NCBI RefSeq assembly: GCF_036227325.1
Contig: NZ_CP109467.1
Span: 3,472,001-3,536,000 of the forward strand
From: Streptomyces sp. NBC_01465
Lineage (GTDB): Bacteria; Actinomycetota; Actinomycetes; Streptomycetales; Streptomycetaceae
Length of the DNA stretch: 64,000 bases
Direction: 5' to 3'
Part shown: positions 17,594-24,789 of the stretch, one piece after another
Position numbering within the stretch: position 1 is the first letter of the stretch
How the letters are laid out: each line of letters begins with the position of its first letter
Made by a program: the position numbers and the translations under genes
Notes under the pieces: generated by a model
What the model was told of the DNA's origin: nothing
The model's database searches: none
What the model saw: only the letters and a program-made list of their open reading frames with translations

Positions 17594-18769
17594 GGTACGG
17601 ACCGTCACCGGGTGCCTCACCACCGCGTCGAAGAGATACCCCTGGGTGTTGGGCACGGACCGCTCCGGCTGGGTGCGCCCCGCCGCGTCGGTGGCCCGCG
17701 CCAGCAGCTCCGTCGCGCCCTCCGTACGCGGCCGCCACGGCACCGTCCACCGCACCCAGCTGTCGCGCCGCGGCGCGTCCCGCAGCACCACCCGCCGCCA
17801 CCGCGCACCCCCGTCCGTACTCACCTCGACCCGCCGCACCGGAGCCGCCCCCGACCACGACCTCCCCGTCAGCTCGTGCGTCTCGCCGGCCGCGAGCACG
17901 GCGCCCTGCGCCAGCTCGAAGGCGGACTTGACGGTCTGCCGGGTCAGCGGGGCGGAGCCCTCCGCCGGGTACCCGGGCCCGAAGAGCCGGTAGAAGTCGG
18001 TGTTCCACGGCGAGTGCAGCGGCTCGGTGCTGACCTCGATGTCGCCGACCCACTTGGTGGAGGCGATCCCGACCCAGGAGGGCACGACCACACGGACCGG
18101 GAAGCCGTGGTCGTACGGCAGGGGCGCGCCGTTCATCTCGTACGCGAGGATCACGTCGTCCAGCGCCTTGTCGACGGGCAGCGGGCGGCGCACCCGGCCC
18201 AGATTCACACCCCCGGTGACGTACTCCGCGTCGAGGCCGCGCGGCATGACGTCCACCGCGTGTCGGCTGATCCCCGCCCGGCGGAGCACGTCGGAGAGCC
18301 GGACCCCGCGCCACTGGGCGACGCCAATGGCGCCCAGCGTCCAGGCGGTGCCGGAGACGGTGTCGCCCTGCTGGGAGGTGTAGAAGCTGCGGCCGTTGCC
18401 CGCGCACTCGATGGCCGCGGTGCGCGTGACGGACGGGAGTCCGCGCAGCTGGTCGTAGCTGAAGCTGACCGGCGATCCGCCGCGCAGTCCGCTGCCCCAG
18501 ACGGTGAGGCGCCAGGTCTTCGCGTCGAGGACGGGGGTCGAGGTGTGGTTGCGGACGAAGAAGCGGTCGACGGGGGTGAGCGGCCCCGTGCCGCGCAGGG
18601 CGGCGAAGTTGGTCTCGGCGTTGGTTCCGCGGATCGTGAACAGCTCGGGCGGCAGCGGCTTCACGATGCCGGGGCCCTCGGCGGCCAGGGCGGGGGCGGC
18701 GGAGGCGAGTTGGGCGGCGACGGGAGCGGCCGCCAGCAGCTTCAGGACAGCACGACGGGCAGGGGTCAT
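17579..18769 (-). CDS. Exported sulfite-oxidase-like molybdopterin oxidoreductase
   Basis: 396 residues. The N-terminus TPARRAVLKLLAAAP followed by an Ala-rich segment ending ALAA looks like a Tat signal, which fits export of a folded molybdenum enzyme. The sulfite-oxidase fold is shown by AAIECAGNGRSFY with the molybdenum ligand Cys122, then VTGGVNLGRVRRPLP and GFPVRVVVPSWVG. A C-terminal Ig-like dimerisation domain is present (RRVEVSTDGGARWRRV). No haem or second redox domain is seen. The start is ATG 18769 with GAGGAG 7 nt upstream. A 15-codon cysteine-rich leader ORF lies 74 nt upstream, linking it to sulfur supply. Confidence 0.85.
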   Translation of the reverse strand: MTPARRAVLKLLAAAPVAAQLASAAPALAAEGPGIVKPLPPELFTIRGTNAETNFAALRGTGPLTPVDRFFVRNHTSTPVLDAKTWRLTVWGSGLRGGSPVSFSYDQLRGLPSVTRTAAIECAGNGRSFYTSQQGDTVSGTAWTLGAIGVAQWRGVRLSDVLRRAGISRHAVDVMPRGLDAEYVTGGVNLGRVRRPLPVDKALDDVILAYEMNGAPLPYDHGFPVRVVVPSWVGIASTKWVGDIEVSTEPLHSPWNTDFYRLFGPGYPAEGSAPLTRQTVKSAFELAQGAVLAAGETHELTGRSWSGAAPVRRVEVSTDGGARWRRVVLRDAPRRDSWVRWTVPWRPRTEGATELLARATDAAGRTQPERSVPNTQGYLFDAVVRHPVTVRTLTGG

Positions 18770-18843
18770 CGCATGACTCCTCAGAGGGAAGGCAGGGGGA
18801 GAGAACGAGAGAAGAACTCAGTGGAAGCGCGGGAGTGCAGGCG

Positions 18844-18891
18844 TCAGCGACAACAACAGCGGCGCGACAGAGGGCGCAACATGACAGCCAT
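18844..18891 (-). CDS. Cysteine-rich leader peptide upstream of the sulfite-oxidase-like gene
   Basis: 15 codons, MAVMLRPLSRRCCCR, then TGA. Three consecutive Cys codons (all TGT) sit just before the end. The ATG at 18891 is 7 nt after a TAAGAT hexamer with no ribosome site, so it is probably leaderless. Small cysteine-tract ORFs of this kind upstream of sulfur genes are known in actinobacteria and act in cysteine-dependent attenuation (shown in mycobacteria). Stalling on the Cys codons when cysteine is scarce would expose the downstream start at 18769. The role here is inferred from sequence and position. An internal ATG at 18882 gives a 12-codon version. Confidence 0.7.
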   Translation of the reverse strand: MAVMLRPLSRRCCCR

Positions 18892-18898
18892 GGGGCCG

Positions 18899-18904
18899 AT
18901 CTTA
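18899..18904 (-). promoter_or_regulatory. -10 element of the leader-peptide transcript
   Basis: TAAGAT on the minus strand, ending 7 nt before the leader ATG. A weak -35 (CGGACC) lies 18 nt upstream. It is placed so that transcription would begin at or next to the start codon. Confidence 0.5.
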
Positions 18905-18955
18905 GGGTCGGCACCCGCTCCCGGTCCGGGTTTCTCCCCAGCTGCCGGAAACACA

Positions 18956-18988
18956 GCAGTGCCCCCGGCCTGGGACCGGGGGCACTGC
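18956..18988 (-). terminator. Intrinsic terminator of the DAACS symporter gene
   Basis: A perfect 13-bp stem, GCAGTGCCCCCGG (18956-18968) with CCGGGGGCACTGC (18976-18988), and a 7-nt loop, starting 20 nt after the stop codon of the minus-strand symporter gene. It separates that gene from the leader peptide promoter downstream. Confidence 0.8.
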
Positions 18989-19007
18989 GGGTGGAGCGAA
19001 GGAGGTG

Positions 19008-20333
19008 TTACGCGGCGACCGCGACCGGCTGCTTGTCCTCGACCGGCGTCGACCCGATGGAGTCGATCGGCGACGACGAGGCGGAGTTGTACGCGTCGTG
19101 GTCGAGGATCTTCTCGCGGGCGGAGACGATCACCGGGACCAGCGACTGGCCCGCGACGTTCGTGGCCGTACGCATCATGTCGAGGACCGGGTCGATCGCC
19201 ATCAGCAGACCCACGCCCTCGAGCGGCAGACCCAGCGTCGAGAGGGTCAGCGTCAGCATGACCGTGGCGCCGGTCAGACCGGCGGTGGCGGCCGAGCCGA
19301 TGACCGAGACGAAGGCGATCAGCAGGTAGTCACCGATGGAGAGCTGCACGTCGAAGATCTGCGCGATGAAGATCGCGGCGAGCGCCGGGTAGATCGCGGC
19401 GCAGCCGTCCATCTTGGTCGTCGCGCCGAACGGTACGGCGAAGGAGGCGTACTCCTTCGGGACGCCGAGGCGCTCGGTGACCTTCTGGGTGACGGGCATC
19501 GTGCCGACCGAGGAGCGGGAGACGAACGCCAGCTGGATGGCGGGCCAGGCGCCCTTGTAGAACTGGAGCGGGTTGACCTTGGCGACCGTGGCGAGCAGCA
19601 GCGGGTAGACGCCGAACATGACCAGGGCGCAACCGATGTAGACGTCGGCCGTGAAGGTCGCGTACTTGCCGATCAGGTCCCAGCCGTAGTCCGCGATGGC
19701 GAAGCCGATGAGGCCGAGCGTGCCGAGCGGGGCGAGGCGGATGACCCACCACAGGGCCTTCTGCAGCAGCTCCAGGATCGACTCGGAGAGGGTGAGGATC
19801 GGCTGGGCCTTTTCGCCGAGCTGAAGGGCGGCGATACCGGCGACGGCGGCCATGAAGACGATCTGCAGCACGTTCAGTTCGGTGAACGGCGTGATGATGT
19901 CGGTCGGGATGATGCCGGTCAGGAAGTCGATCCAGGAACCGGCGTGCTCGGGGAGCTTGCCGTCCTTGGGGGTGAGACCTGTGCCGGCGCCCGGGTTGGT
20001 GATCAGGCCGATCGCGAGGCCGATGGAGACCGCGATCAGCGACGTGATCATGAACCAGAGCAGCGTGCGGGATGCCAGCCTGGCGGCGTTGTTGACCTTA
20101 CGCAGGTTGGTGATCGACACCAGGATGGCGAAGAAGACGAGCGGGGCGACGGCCAGCTTCAGCAGCTGGACGAAGATGTCGCCGATCTGGCCGAGCGTGG
20201 TGTGCAGCCAGCTGATGTCCTGGCTGCGGGCGACCCAGCCGAGGAGAACACCCAGGACGAGACCGGTGAGGATCTGGGCCCAGAACGGGATCTTGGGTAT
20301 TCGGACGCGGGAAGAAGACGTCGCGGACGACAC
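19008..20333 (-). CDS. DAACS-family dicarboxylate/amino-acid:cation symporter, possibly a cystine importer
   Basis: 441 residues from GTG 20333, with GGAG 7 nt upstream; the longer reading to 20399 would overlap the leader ORF. Eight or more membrane segments and the family signatures are present: the serine-containing loop SRSSVGTMPVTQ, TKMDGCAAIYP (the NMDG-type motif) and MRTATNVAGQS. GltP/DctA-type members move glutamate or C4-dicarboxylates, whereas TcyP members import cystine. The cysteine-rich leader peptide 50 nt upstream favours cystine or another sulfur compound, which is an inference. The C-terminus is a polar Ser/Asp-rich tail. Confidence 0.85.
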   Translation of the reverse strand: MSSATSSSRVRIPKIPFWAQILTGLVLGVLLGWVARSQDISWLHTTLGQIGDIFVQLLKLAVAPLVFFAILVSITNLRKVNNAARLASRTLLWFMITSLIAVSIGLAIGLITNPGAGTGLTPKDGKLPEHAGSWIDFLTGIIPTDIITPFTELNVLQIVFMAAVAGIAALQLGEKAQPILTLSESILELLQKALWWVIRLAPLGTLGLIGFAIADYGWDLIGKYATFTADVYIGCALVMFGVYPLLLATVAKVNPLQFYKGAWPAIQLAFVSRSSVGTMPVTQKVTERLGVPKEYASFAVPFGATTKMDGCAAIYPALAAIFIAQIFDVQLSIGDYLLIAFVSVIGSAATAGLTGATVMLTLTLSTLGLPLEGVGLLMAIDPVLDMMRTATNVAGQSLVPVIVSAREKILDHDAYNSASSSPIDSIGSTPVEDKQPVAVAA

Positions 20334-20383
20334 GTAAGCACTCCGGTGGGGACAGCGGGAAGAAAGAGGGGACGGGGCCGGGT

Positions 20384-20497
20384 TCAGACGCGGCGGCAAC
20401 AGACCGCGGAAAGGCAGCGGCAGAGATCGACATGCAGGCGCGCCACGAGCACGAGCGCGGGGCTCATGGCGTGGGTGTGCGCAGCTGCTGTCTTCAT
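20384..20497 (-). CDS. Cysteine-rich leader peptide upstream of the DAACS symporter
   Basis: 37 codons from ATG 20497. The C-terminal half LHVDLCRCLSAVCCRRV holds four cysteines; the HVDLCR core is recognisable from annotated actinobacterial putative leader peptides found before sulfur-metabolism genes. TAACGT on the minus strand ends 7 nt before the ATG, with TTGAGC 18 nt further upstream, so the message is probably leaderless. The stop lies 50 nt before the symporter start. An internal ATG at 20467 would give 27 codons. The inferred role is cysteine-responsive control of transporter synthesis by ribosome stalling. Confidence 0.75.
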   Translation of the reverse strand: MKTAAAHTHAMSPALVLVARLHVDLCRCLSAVCCRRV

Positions 20498-20504
20498 GTC
20501 GAAC

Positions 20505-20536
20505 ACGTTAACACTTGTACTTTGAGAAGCTCAAAG
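20505..20536 (-). promoter_or_regulatory. Promoter of the second leader peptide, with inverted repeat
   Basis: Minus strand: -35 TTGAGC (20529-20534), 18-nt spacer, -10 TAACGT (20505-20510), then ATG 7 nt later. CTTTGAG/CTCAAAG (20520-20526 and 20530-20536) is a 7-bp inverted repeat with a 3-bp centre that overlaps the -35, a likely operator for an unidentified regulator. Confidence 0.6.
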
Positions 20537-20615
20537 GTTGTCTTGGGGGCTGAGATGCAGAAAAGCCGAAGCCCCTGGTCAGGGGCTCCGGCCTGTGACG
20601 TACCTTACGGCGCGC

Positions 20616-20912
20616 TTACTGCGTGACGCCGTCCTCCTGGGACCGGTTGGCCTCGAGCTTGGCCTTGGTGCGGTCGACCTTGGCGACGATCTGCTCGGAC
20701 ATCTGGTCACGCTGCTTGCGCAGCAGTACGAAGCTGAGCGGCGCGGAGATGACGAGCGCCAGCAGGATCGTCCAGATCGCGTCGGAGCCGCCGAGGCCCT
20801 TGGGGACGATGCCGAAGTGGACGAGGACCGCGACGAGGACGAGGCATCCCATGAAGATGCCGATGCGCGCCATCGTGTACTGGATCGTGGCGCCCGGCTT
20901 GGCTGCAGACAC
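20616..20912 (-). CDS. DUF4229 small membrane protein
   Basis: 98 residues from GTG 20912, with GAGAGG 8 nt upstream. Two membrane segments: MARIGIFMGCLVLVAVLVHF near residues 14-33 and IWTILLALVISAPLSFVLL near 46-64, followed by a cytoplasmic charged tail (LRKQRDQMSEQIVAKVDRTK) predicted to be helical. This is the DUF4229 layout, widespread in actinobacteria; no function is known. It stands alone between the symporter's leader promoter and a GNAT gene. Confidence 0.75.
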   Translation of the reverse strand: MSAAKPGATIQYTMARIGIFMGCLVLVAVLVHFGIVPKGLGGSDAIWTILLALVISAPLSFVLLRKQRDQMSEQIVAKVDRTKAKLEANRSQEDGVTQ

Positions 20913-20984
20913 GGCTGAGGCCTCTCTCTTCGTACGACTGCGGAAGCTGCCCGACTAGTGAAGCACGCCCCGCTATTGATCAGT

Positions 20985-21506
20985 TCAGAGGGGCAGCAGC
21001 ATGGTGATGTCGTCGCGGTCGTCACCGGGGGCGACCCGGATCGCCGCGGGCACCCGTCCGTACTCCTTGTAGCCGCAGGAGGCGTAGAAGCTGTCGACGC
21101 CGGTGCCGCCGCGGCAGGTGAGGCGGACCGCCTCGATGCCGTCGAAGGAGCGGGCCGCGTCGGCGGCCGCCGCCATCAGGTCGCGGCCGTAGCCCTTGCC
21201 CTGGTGGGAGGGATGGACCATCACCGTGTAGAGCCAGAGCCAGTGGACCATGAGGCGGTGGGTGTTGTACGTGAGGAAGGCGGTGGCCGCCACGGCCCCG
21301 TCCTCGTCGCGGCCGACCAGCAGCCGGGTGCGTCCTTCGGCCATCGCCGCGAAGTGCTTGACGAGCTCGGGGCGTATCGCGTCGGGCGTGACCGGGGGGA
21401 CGAAACCGACGGCGCCGCCCGCGTTGGAGACATCGGCCCAGAGCGCGAGGATCCCGTCGCGGAGCTCGGGGTCGACGGACGGGTCCAGCTCGAACGTAAG
21501 GCTCAT
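20985..21506 (-). CDS. GNAT-family N-acetyltransferase
   Basis: 173 residues. The acetyl-CoA pyrophosphate-binding motif is VHPSHQGKGYGRDLM near residue 97, preceded by the central strand WLWLYTVMV. C-terminal residues VDSFYASCGYKEYGR fit motif B. The substrate is not predictable. The start ATG 21506 follows a TACTCT hexamer by 6 nt with no ribosome site, so it is probably leaderless. It is 71 nt from the mqnE stop on the same strand. Confidence 0.85.
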   Translation of the reverse strand: MSLTFELDPSVDPELRDGILALWADVSNAGGAVGFVPPVTPDAIRPELVKHFAAMAEGRTRLLVGRDEDGAVAATAFLTYNTHRLMVHWLWLYTVMVHPSHQGKGYGRDLMAAAADAARSFDGIEAVRLTCRGGTGVDSFYASCGYKEYGRVPAAIRVAPGDDRDDITMLLPL

Positions 21507-21577
21507 ACAGCAAGAGTAACCATTACGGGGGCCCGGATGTGCCCGGGCCCCCGTAGGAAAAGCGACTTCTGCCGCGA

Positions 21578-22756
21578 TCAGAACCGCATGAGCTGCGGCG
21601 TCTCGCGCCGGGCCGTGTCCGGGCCCTCGTACTCGCGGATGATCTCGTAGCGGGTGTTGCGCTCGACCGGGCGGAAGCCGGCGTCGCGGATCAGCTCGAG
21701 GATGTCGTCACGGGTCAGCTTGTTGGGCGTGCCGTAGTTGTCCGCGTCGTGCGTGATCTTGTACTCGACGACCGAGCCGTCCATGTCGTCGGCGCCGTGC
21801 TGCAGCGCGAGCTGCGCGGTCTGGACGCCGTGCATGACCCAGAAGACCTTGACGTGCGGGACGTTGTCGAAGAGCAGACGCGAGACCGCGAAGGTCTTCA
21901 GCGCCTCGGCGCCCGTCGCCATCGTGGTGCGCGCCTGGAGCTTGTTGCGGACCTTGCCGTCCTTCATGTCCACGAAGTCGTGCTGGTAGCGCAGCGGGAT
22001 GAAGACCTGGAAGCCGTTGGTCTCGTCCTGCAGCTCGCGCAGGCGCAGCACGTGGTCGACGCGGTGACGGGGCTCCTCGATGTGCCCGTACAGCATCGTC
22101 GCCGGGGTCTTGAGACCCTTCTCGTGCGCGAGGCGGTGGATGCGCGACCAGTCTTCCCAGTGGGTGTTGTGGTCGACGATGTGCTCGCGGACCTCCCAGT
22201 CGAAGATCTCCGCGCCGCCGCCGGTGAGCGACTCCAGACCGGCCTCGATCAGTTCGTCGAGGATCTCGGAGGCGGAGAGCCCGGAGATCGTCTCGAAGTG
22301 GTGGATCTCGGTGGCGGTGAAGGCCTTCAGGGAGACCTGCGGGAGGGCTTCCTTGAGGGCGGAGAGCGAGCGCGGGTAGTAGCGCCAGGGCAGCGTGGGG
22401 TGCAGGCCGTTGACGATGTGCAGCTCGGTGAGGTTCTCGCCCTCCATCGCCTTCGCGAGGCGGACGGCCTCCTCGATGCGCATCGTGTACGCGTCCTTCT
22501 CGCCCGGCTTGCGCTGGAACGAGCAGTACGCGCAGGACGCGGTGCACACGTTCGTCATGTTGAGGTGACGGTTGACGTTGAAGTGGACGACGTCGCCGTT
22601 CTTGCGCGTACGCACCTCGTGGGCGAGGCCGCCCAGCCAGGCCAGGTCGTCGGACTCGTAGAGGGCGATGCCGTCCTCGCGGGACAGCCGCTCGCCGTCA
22701 CGGACCTTCTGCTCCAGCTCGCGCTTGAGGCCCACATCCTGAATAGATGCAGTCAC
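21578..22756 (-). CDS. mqnE: MqnE, aminofutalosine synthase
   Basis: 392 residues, radical SAM. It joins 3-enolpyruvyl-benzoate (the MqnA product) to the adenosyl part of SAM, giving aminofutalosine. The cluster motif CTASCAYC has Cys71, Cys75 and Cys78; other family marks are NVNRHLNMTN, ELHIVNGLHP and AEIFDWEVR. The start is GTG 22756, with AAGGAAGG about 10 nt upstream; the longer reading to 22792 would include the leader. The upstream region contains a stretch similar to that before the neighbouring Lrp gene. Confidence 0.93.
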   Translation of the reverse strand: MTASIQDVGLKRELEQKVRDGERLSREDGIALYESDDLAWLGGLAHEVRTRKNGDVVHFNVNRHLNMTNVCTASCAYCSFQRKPGEKDAYTMRIEEAVRLAKAMEGENLTELHIVNGLHPTLPWRYYPRSLSALKEALPQVSLKAFTATEIHHFETISGLSASEILDELIEAGLESLTGGGAEIFDWEVREHIVDHNTHWEDWSRIHRLAHEKGLKTPATMLYGHIEEPRHRVDHVLRLRELQDETNGFQVFIPLRYQHDFVDMKDGKVRNKLQARTTMATGAEALKTFAVSRLLFDNVPHVKVFWVMHGVQTAQLALQHGADDMDGSVVEYKITHDADNYGTPNKLTRDDILELIRDAGFRPVERNTRYEIIREYEGPDTARRETPQLMRF

Positions 22757-22766
22757 GTGTCGGCCG

Positions 22767-22788
22767 CCTTCCTTTATGTCTCCGTAAA
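22767..22788 (-). promoter_or_regulatory. Leader segment upstream of mqnE shared with the Lrp gene
   Basis: On the minus strand this reads TTTACGGAGACATAAAGGAAGG. The matching stretch before the lrp gene (23277-23299) reads TTTACGGG, TGGACT, TAAGGAAGG. Apart from the common ribosome site, the TTTACGG block is shared at nearly the same distance from each start. It may be a common Lrp target, although part of the match is just the ribosome site. Confidence 0.35.
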
Positions 22789-22810
22789 ACAAGCCTCGTC
22801 CACAGTACGT

Positions 22811-23266
22811 CTAAGCCTCTTCGGGCAGTTCCCCGACCCGGTTCTCCCACTTCGTGGAGAGAACGATGGTGGTACGGGTCCGCGAGACGCCGCGCGTGCC
22901 GCTGAGGCGGCGGATCGTCTTCTCCAGGCCGTCCACGTCACTGGCGCGGATCTTCAGCATGTACGAGTCGTCGCCCGCGATGAACCAGCAGTCCTCGATC
23001 TCCGCCAGGTCCTTCAGCCGGTGCGCGACGTCCTCGTGGTCGGCCGCGTCCGAGAGCGAGATGCCGATCAGCGCGGTCACGCCGAGCCCGAGCGACTTGG
23101 CGTCGACGGTGGCGCGGTAGCCGGTGATGACGCCCGCGCTCTCCAGGCGGTTGATGCGGTCGGTGACGCTGGGGCCCGAGAGCCCGACGAGCCGGCCGAG
23201 CTCGGCGTAGGAGGCCCTGCCGTTCTCTCTGAGGGCCTGGATGAGCTGCCTGTCCACCGCGTCCAT
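22811..23266 (-). CDS. Lrp/AsnC-family transcriptional regulator
   Basis: 151 residues, normal for the family. The N-terminal HTH is in residues about 1-50 (MDAVDRQLIQALRENGRASY, VGLSGPSVTDRINRLE), and the C-terminal RAM domain follows (TALIGISLS, CWFIAGDDSYMLKI). The start is ATG 23266, with GGAAGG 10 nt upstream; the longer open frame runs through the ubiX gene and is not real. It sits between mqnE and ubiX in the same orientation. Upstream DNA has TTACGTAA and GTAAGCGCTTTAC, candidate autoregulatory sites. The effector is unknown; an amino acid is usual. Confidence 0.9.
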   Translation of the reverse strand: MDAVDRQLIQALRENGRASYAELGRLVGLSGPSVTDRINRLESAGVITGYRATVDAKSLGLGVTALIGISLSDAADHEDVAHRLKDLAEIEDCWFIAGDDSYMLKIRASDVDGLEKTIRRLSGTRGVSRTRTTIVLSTKWENRVGELPEEA

Positions 23267-23276
23267 GTACCTGAAG

Positions 23277-23299
23277 CCTTCCTTAAGTCCACCCGTAAA
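23277..23299 (-). promoter_or_regulatory. Leader segment upstream of the Lrp gene
   Basis: Counterpart of the element at 22767-22788. It lies directly before the Lrp start, followed further upstream (23295-23311) by overlapping palindromes around GTAAGCGCTTTAC and TTACGTAA. Possible autoregulation; not demonstrated. Confidence 0.35.
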
Positions 23300-23331
23300 G
23301 CGCTTACGTAACTTATCCGGAGCCCGCGCTG

Positions 23332-24000
23332 TCAGCTCCTCCGGGAGCCCCCGCCCAGCTCGCCCTCCCAGCGGCGGTACAGCGTGTGCGTCACGCCCGC
23401 CGCGTCCAGTACGCGTCCGGCGACGAAGTCCACCAGGTCCTGGATGTGCGTCGCGCCCGCGTAGAACGCCGGGGAGGCCGGCAGTACCACCGCGCCCGCC
23501 TCGTCCAGCGCCACCATCTGCTTCAGCGTCTGGCCGCTGAGCGGGGTCTCGCGCACGACGACGACCAGCTTCCGCCGCTCCTTGAGCGTCACGCTCGCCG
23601 CCCGCTGCAGCAGGTCCTTCGAGAGCCCGAGCGCGATCCCGGCCACGGCGGCCGTCGACGCGGGCGCGACGATCATCCCCTTGACGGGGTACGAGCCGGA
23701 GGACGGGCCCGCGGCGAGATCGCCCGCAGCCCAGTGCCGTACATCCGTGATGTCCACGTCGAAGGTGCCGGGCTTCCCGTCCGCGCCACGGGCCAGCCAC
23801 TGGCGCAGATCCTCCTGCCAGTGCGCGTCCCGGAAGGCGATCCCGGTCTCGTCGAGCAGCGTCAGCCGCGAGGCCCGGCTCACCACCAGGTCCACCGCCT
23901 CACCGGCGTCGAGCAACGCGCGTACGACGGCCGCCGCATAGGGGGTCCCCGACGCCCCGGAGACCCCGACGACCCAGGGGATGCGCTTACCGTCGCTCAT
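23332..24000 (-). CDS. ubiX: UbiX-type flavin prenyltransferase
   Basis: 222 residues. UbiX makes the prenylated FMN cofactor needed by UbiD-type decarboxylases. The FMN loop GVSGASGTPYA is at residues 12-22; MIVAPASTAAVAGIALGLS, LVVVVRETPLS and the C-terminal PAFYAGATHIQDLVDFVAGR are typical. The expected client is the UbiD-family gene at 26801-28261. A TAGGCT hexamer ends 6 nt before ATG 24000 on the minus strand, with no ribosome site, so translation is probably leaderless. It is divergent from the rhomboid gene with 90 bp between starts. Confidence 0.92.
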   Translation of the reverse strand: MSDGKRIPWVVGVSGASGTPYAAAVVRALLDAGEAVDLVVSRASRLTLLDETGIAFRDAHWQEDLRQWLARGADGKPGTFDVDITDVRHWAAGDLAAGPSSGSYPVKGMIVAPASTAAVAGIALGLSKDLLQRAASVTLKERRKLVVVVRETPLSGQTLKQMVALDEAGAVVLPASPAFYAGATHIQDLVDFVAGRVLDAAGVTHTLYRRWEGELGGGSRRS

Positions 24001-24090
24001 GACCCGAGCCTATCCGGCACCCCAGAGCGGGAACCGACCACGGTGCGCCGTACGTTCTACGGCACAAGCGGGAACGTAGGGGGGCCTGTG

Positions 24091-24702
24091 ATGGAGAACA
24101 GCGGGTTGAACGAGCGGTGGGACGGCCGGGCGAAAGCCGCCGCCCTGCTCATGGGCGGCTGGGTCGCGCTGCTCTGGCTGCTCGAAGTGATCGACGTGGC
24201 GAGCGGGCACGCGCTGGACTCGGGTGGCATCACCCCGCGCGAGTTCTCCGAGCTGCCGGACATCTTCTCGGCGCCGTTCCTGCACGGCAGTTTCAGCCAT
24301 GTCGCGGGAAATTCGCTGCCGCTGCTGATACTCGGCTTCGTCGCCGCCCTCTCCGGAATACGCCGGTTCGCCTCCGTCGTCCTGACCGTGATCGTGATCG
24401 GCGGCCTGGGCGTCTGGCTCACCTCGCCCGCGAACTCCGTCACCGTGGGCGCATCCGGCGTCGTCTTCGGCCTCTTCGGCTACCTCCTGGTGCGCGGCTT
24501 CGTGAACCGCTCGCCGGTGGACGTGGTGGTGGGCGTGGTCGTGGCCGCGGTGTACGGATCGATCCTGTGGGGCGTGCTGCCGACCGACTCCGGCATCAGC
24601 TGGCAGGGGCATCTGTTCGGCCTGGCCGGAGGTGTGGTCGCGGCCTTCGCGTTCCGCAGTCCGGCCCGTCGAACGGCCGTGACCAACGGCACTGCTCCTT
24701 AA
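24091..24702 (+). CDS. Rhomboid-family intramembrane serine protease
   Basis: 203 residues with six hydrophobic segments. The active-site dyad is intact: Ser122 in GASGVVFG and His174 in GHLFGLAGG. The oxyanion-side residues of the HxxxxHxxxN motif are also present (His65, His70, Asn74). Rhomboids cleave substrates inside the membrane; the target is unknown. ATG 24091 is chosen; GTG 24088 is an alternative. It lies between ubiX and a lipoprotein gene, 88 nt upstream of the latter. Confidence 0.9.
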   Translation: MENSGLNERWDGRAKAAALLMGGWVALLWLLEVIDVASGHALDSGGITPREFSELPDIFSAPFLHGSFSHVAGNSLPLLILGFVAALSGIRRFASVVLTVIVIGGLGVWLTSPANSVTVGASGVVFGLFGYLLVRGFVNRSPVDVVVGVVVAAVYGSILWGVLPTDSGISWQGHLFGLAGGVVAAFAFRSPARRTAVTNGTAP

Positions 24703-24789
24703 CGCTTTTATCCATTTCTTGAGCGGTTCCTTCACAGGTACTTTTCACTTGAGTCTTATTTCGTCTTTCGTCTGCCAAGGAGTCCAGTC

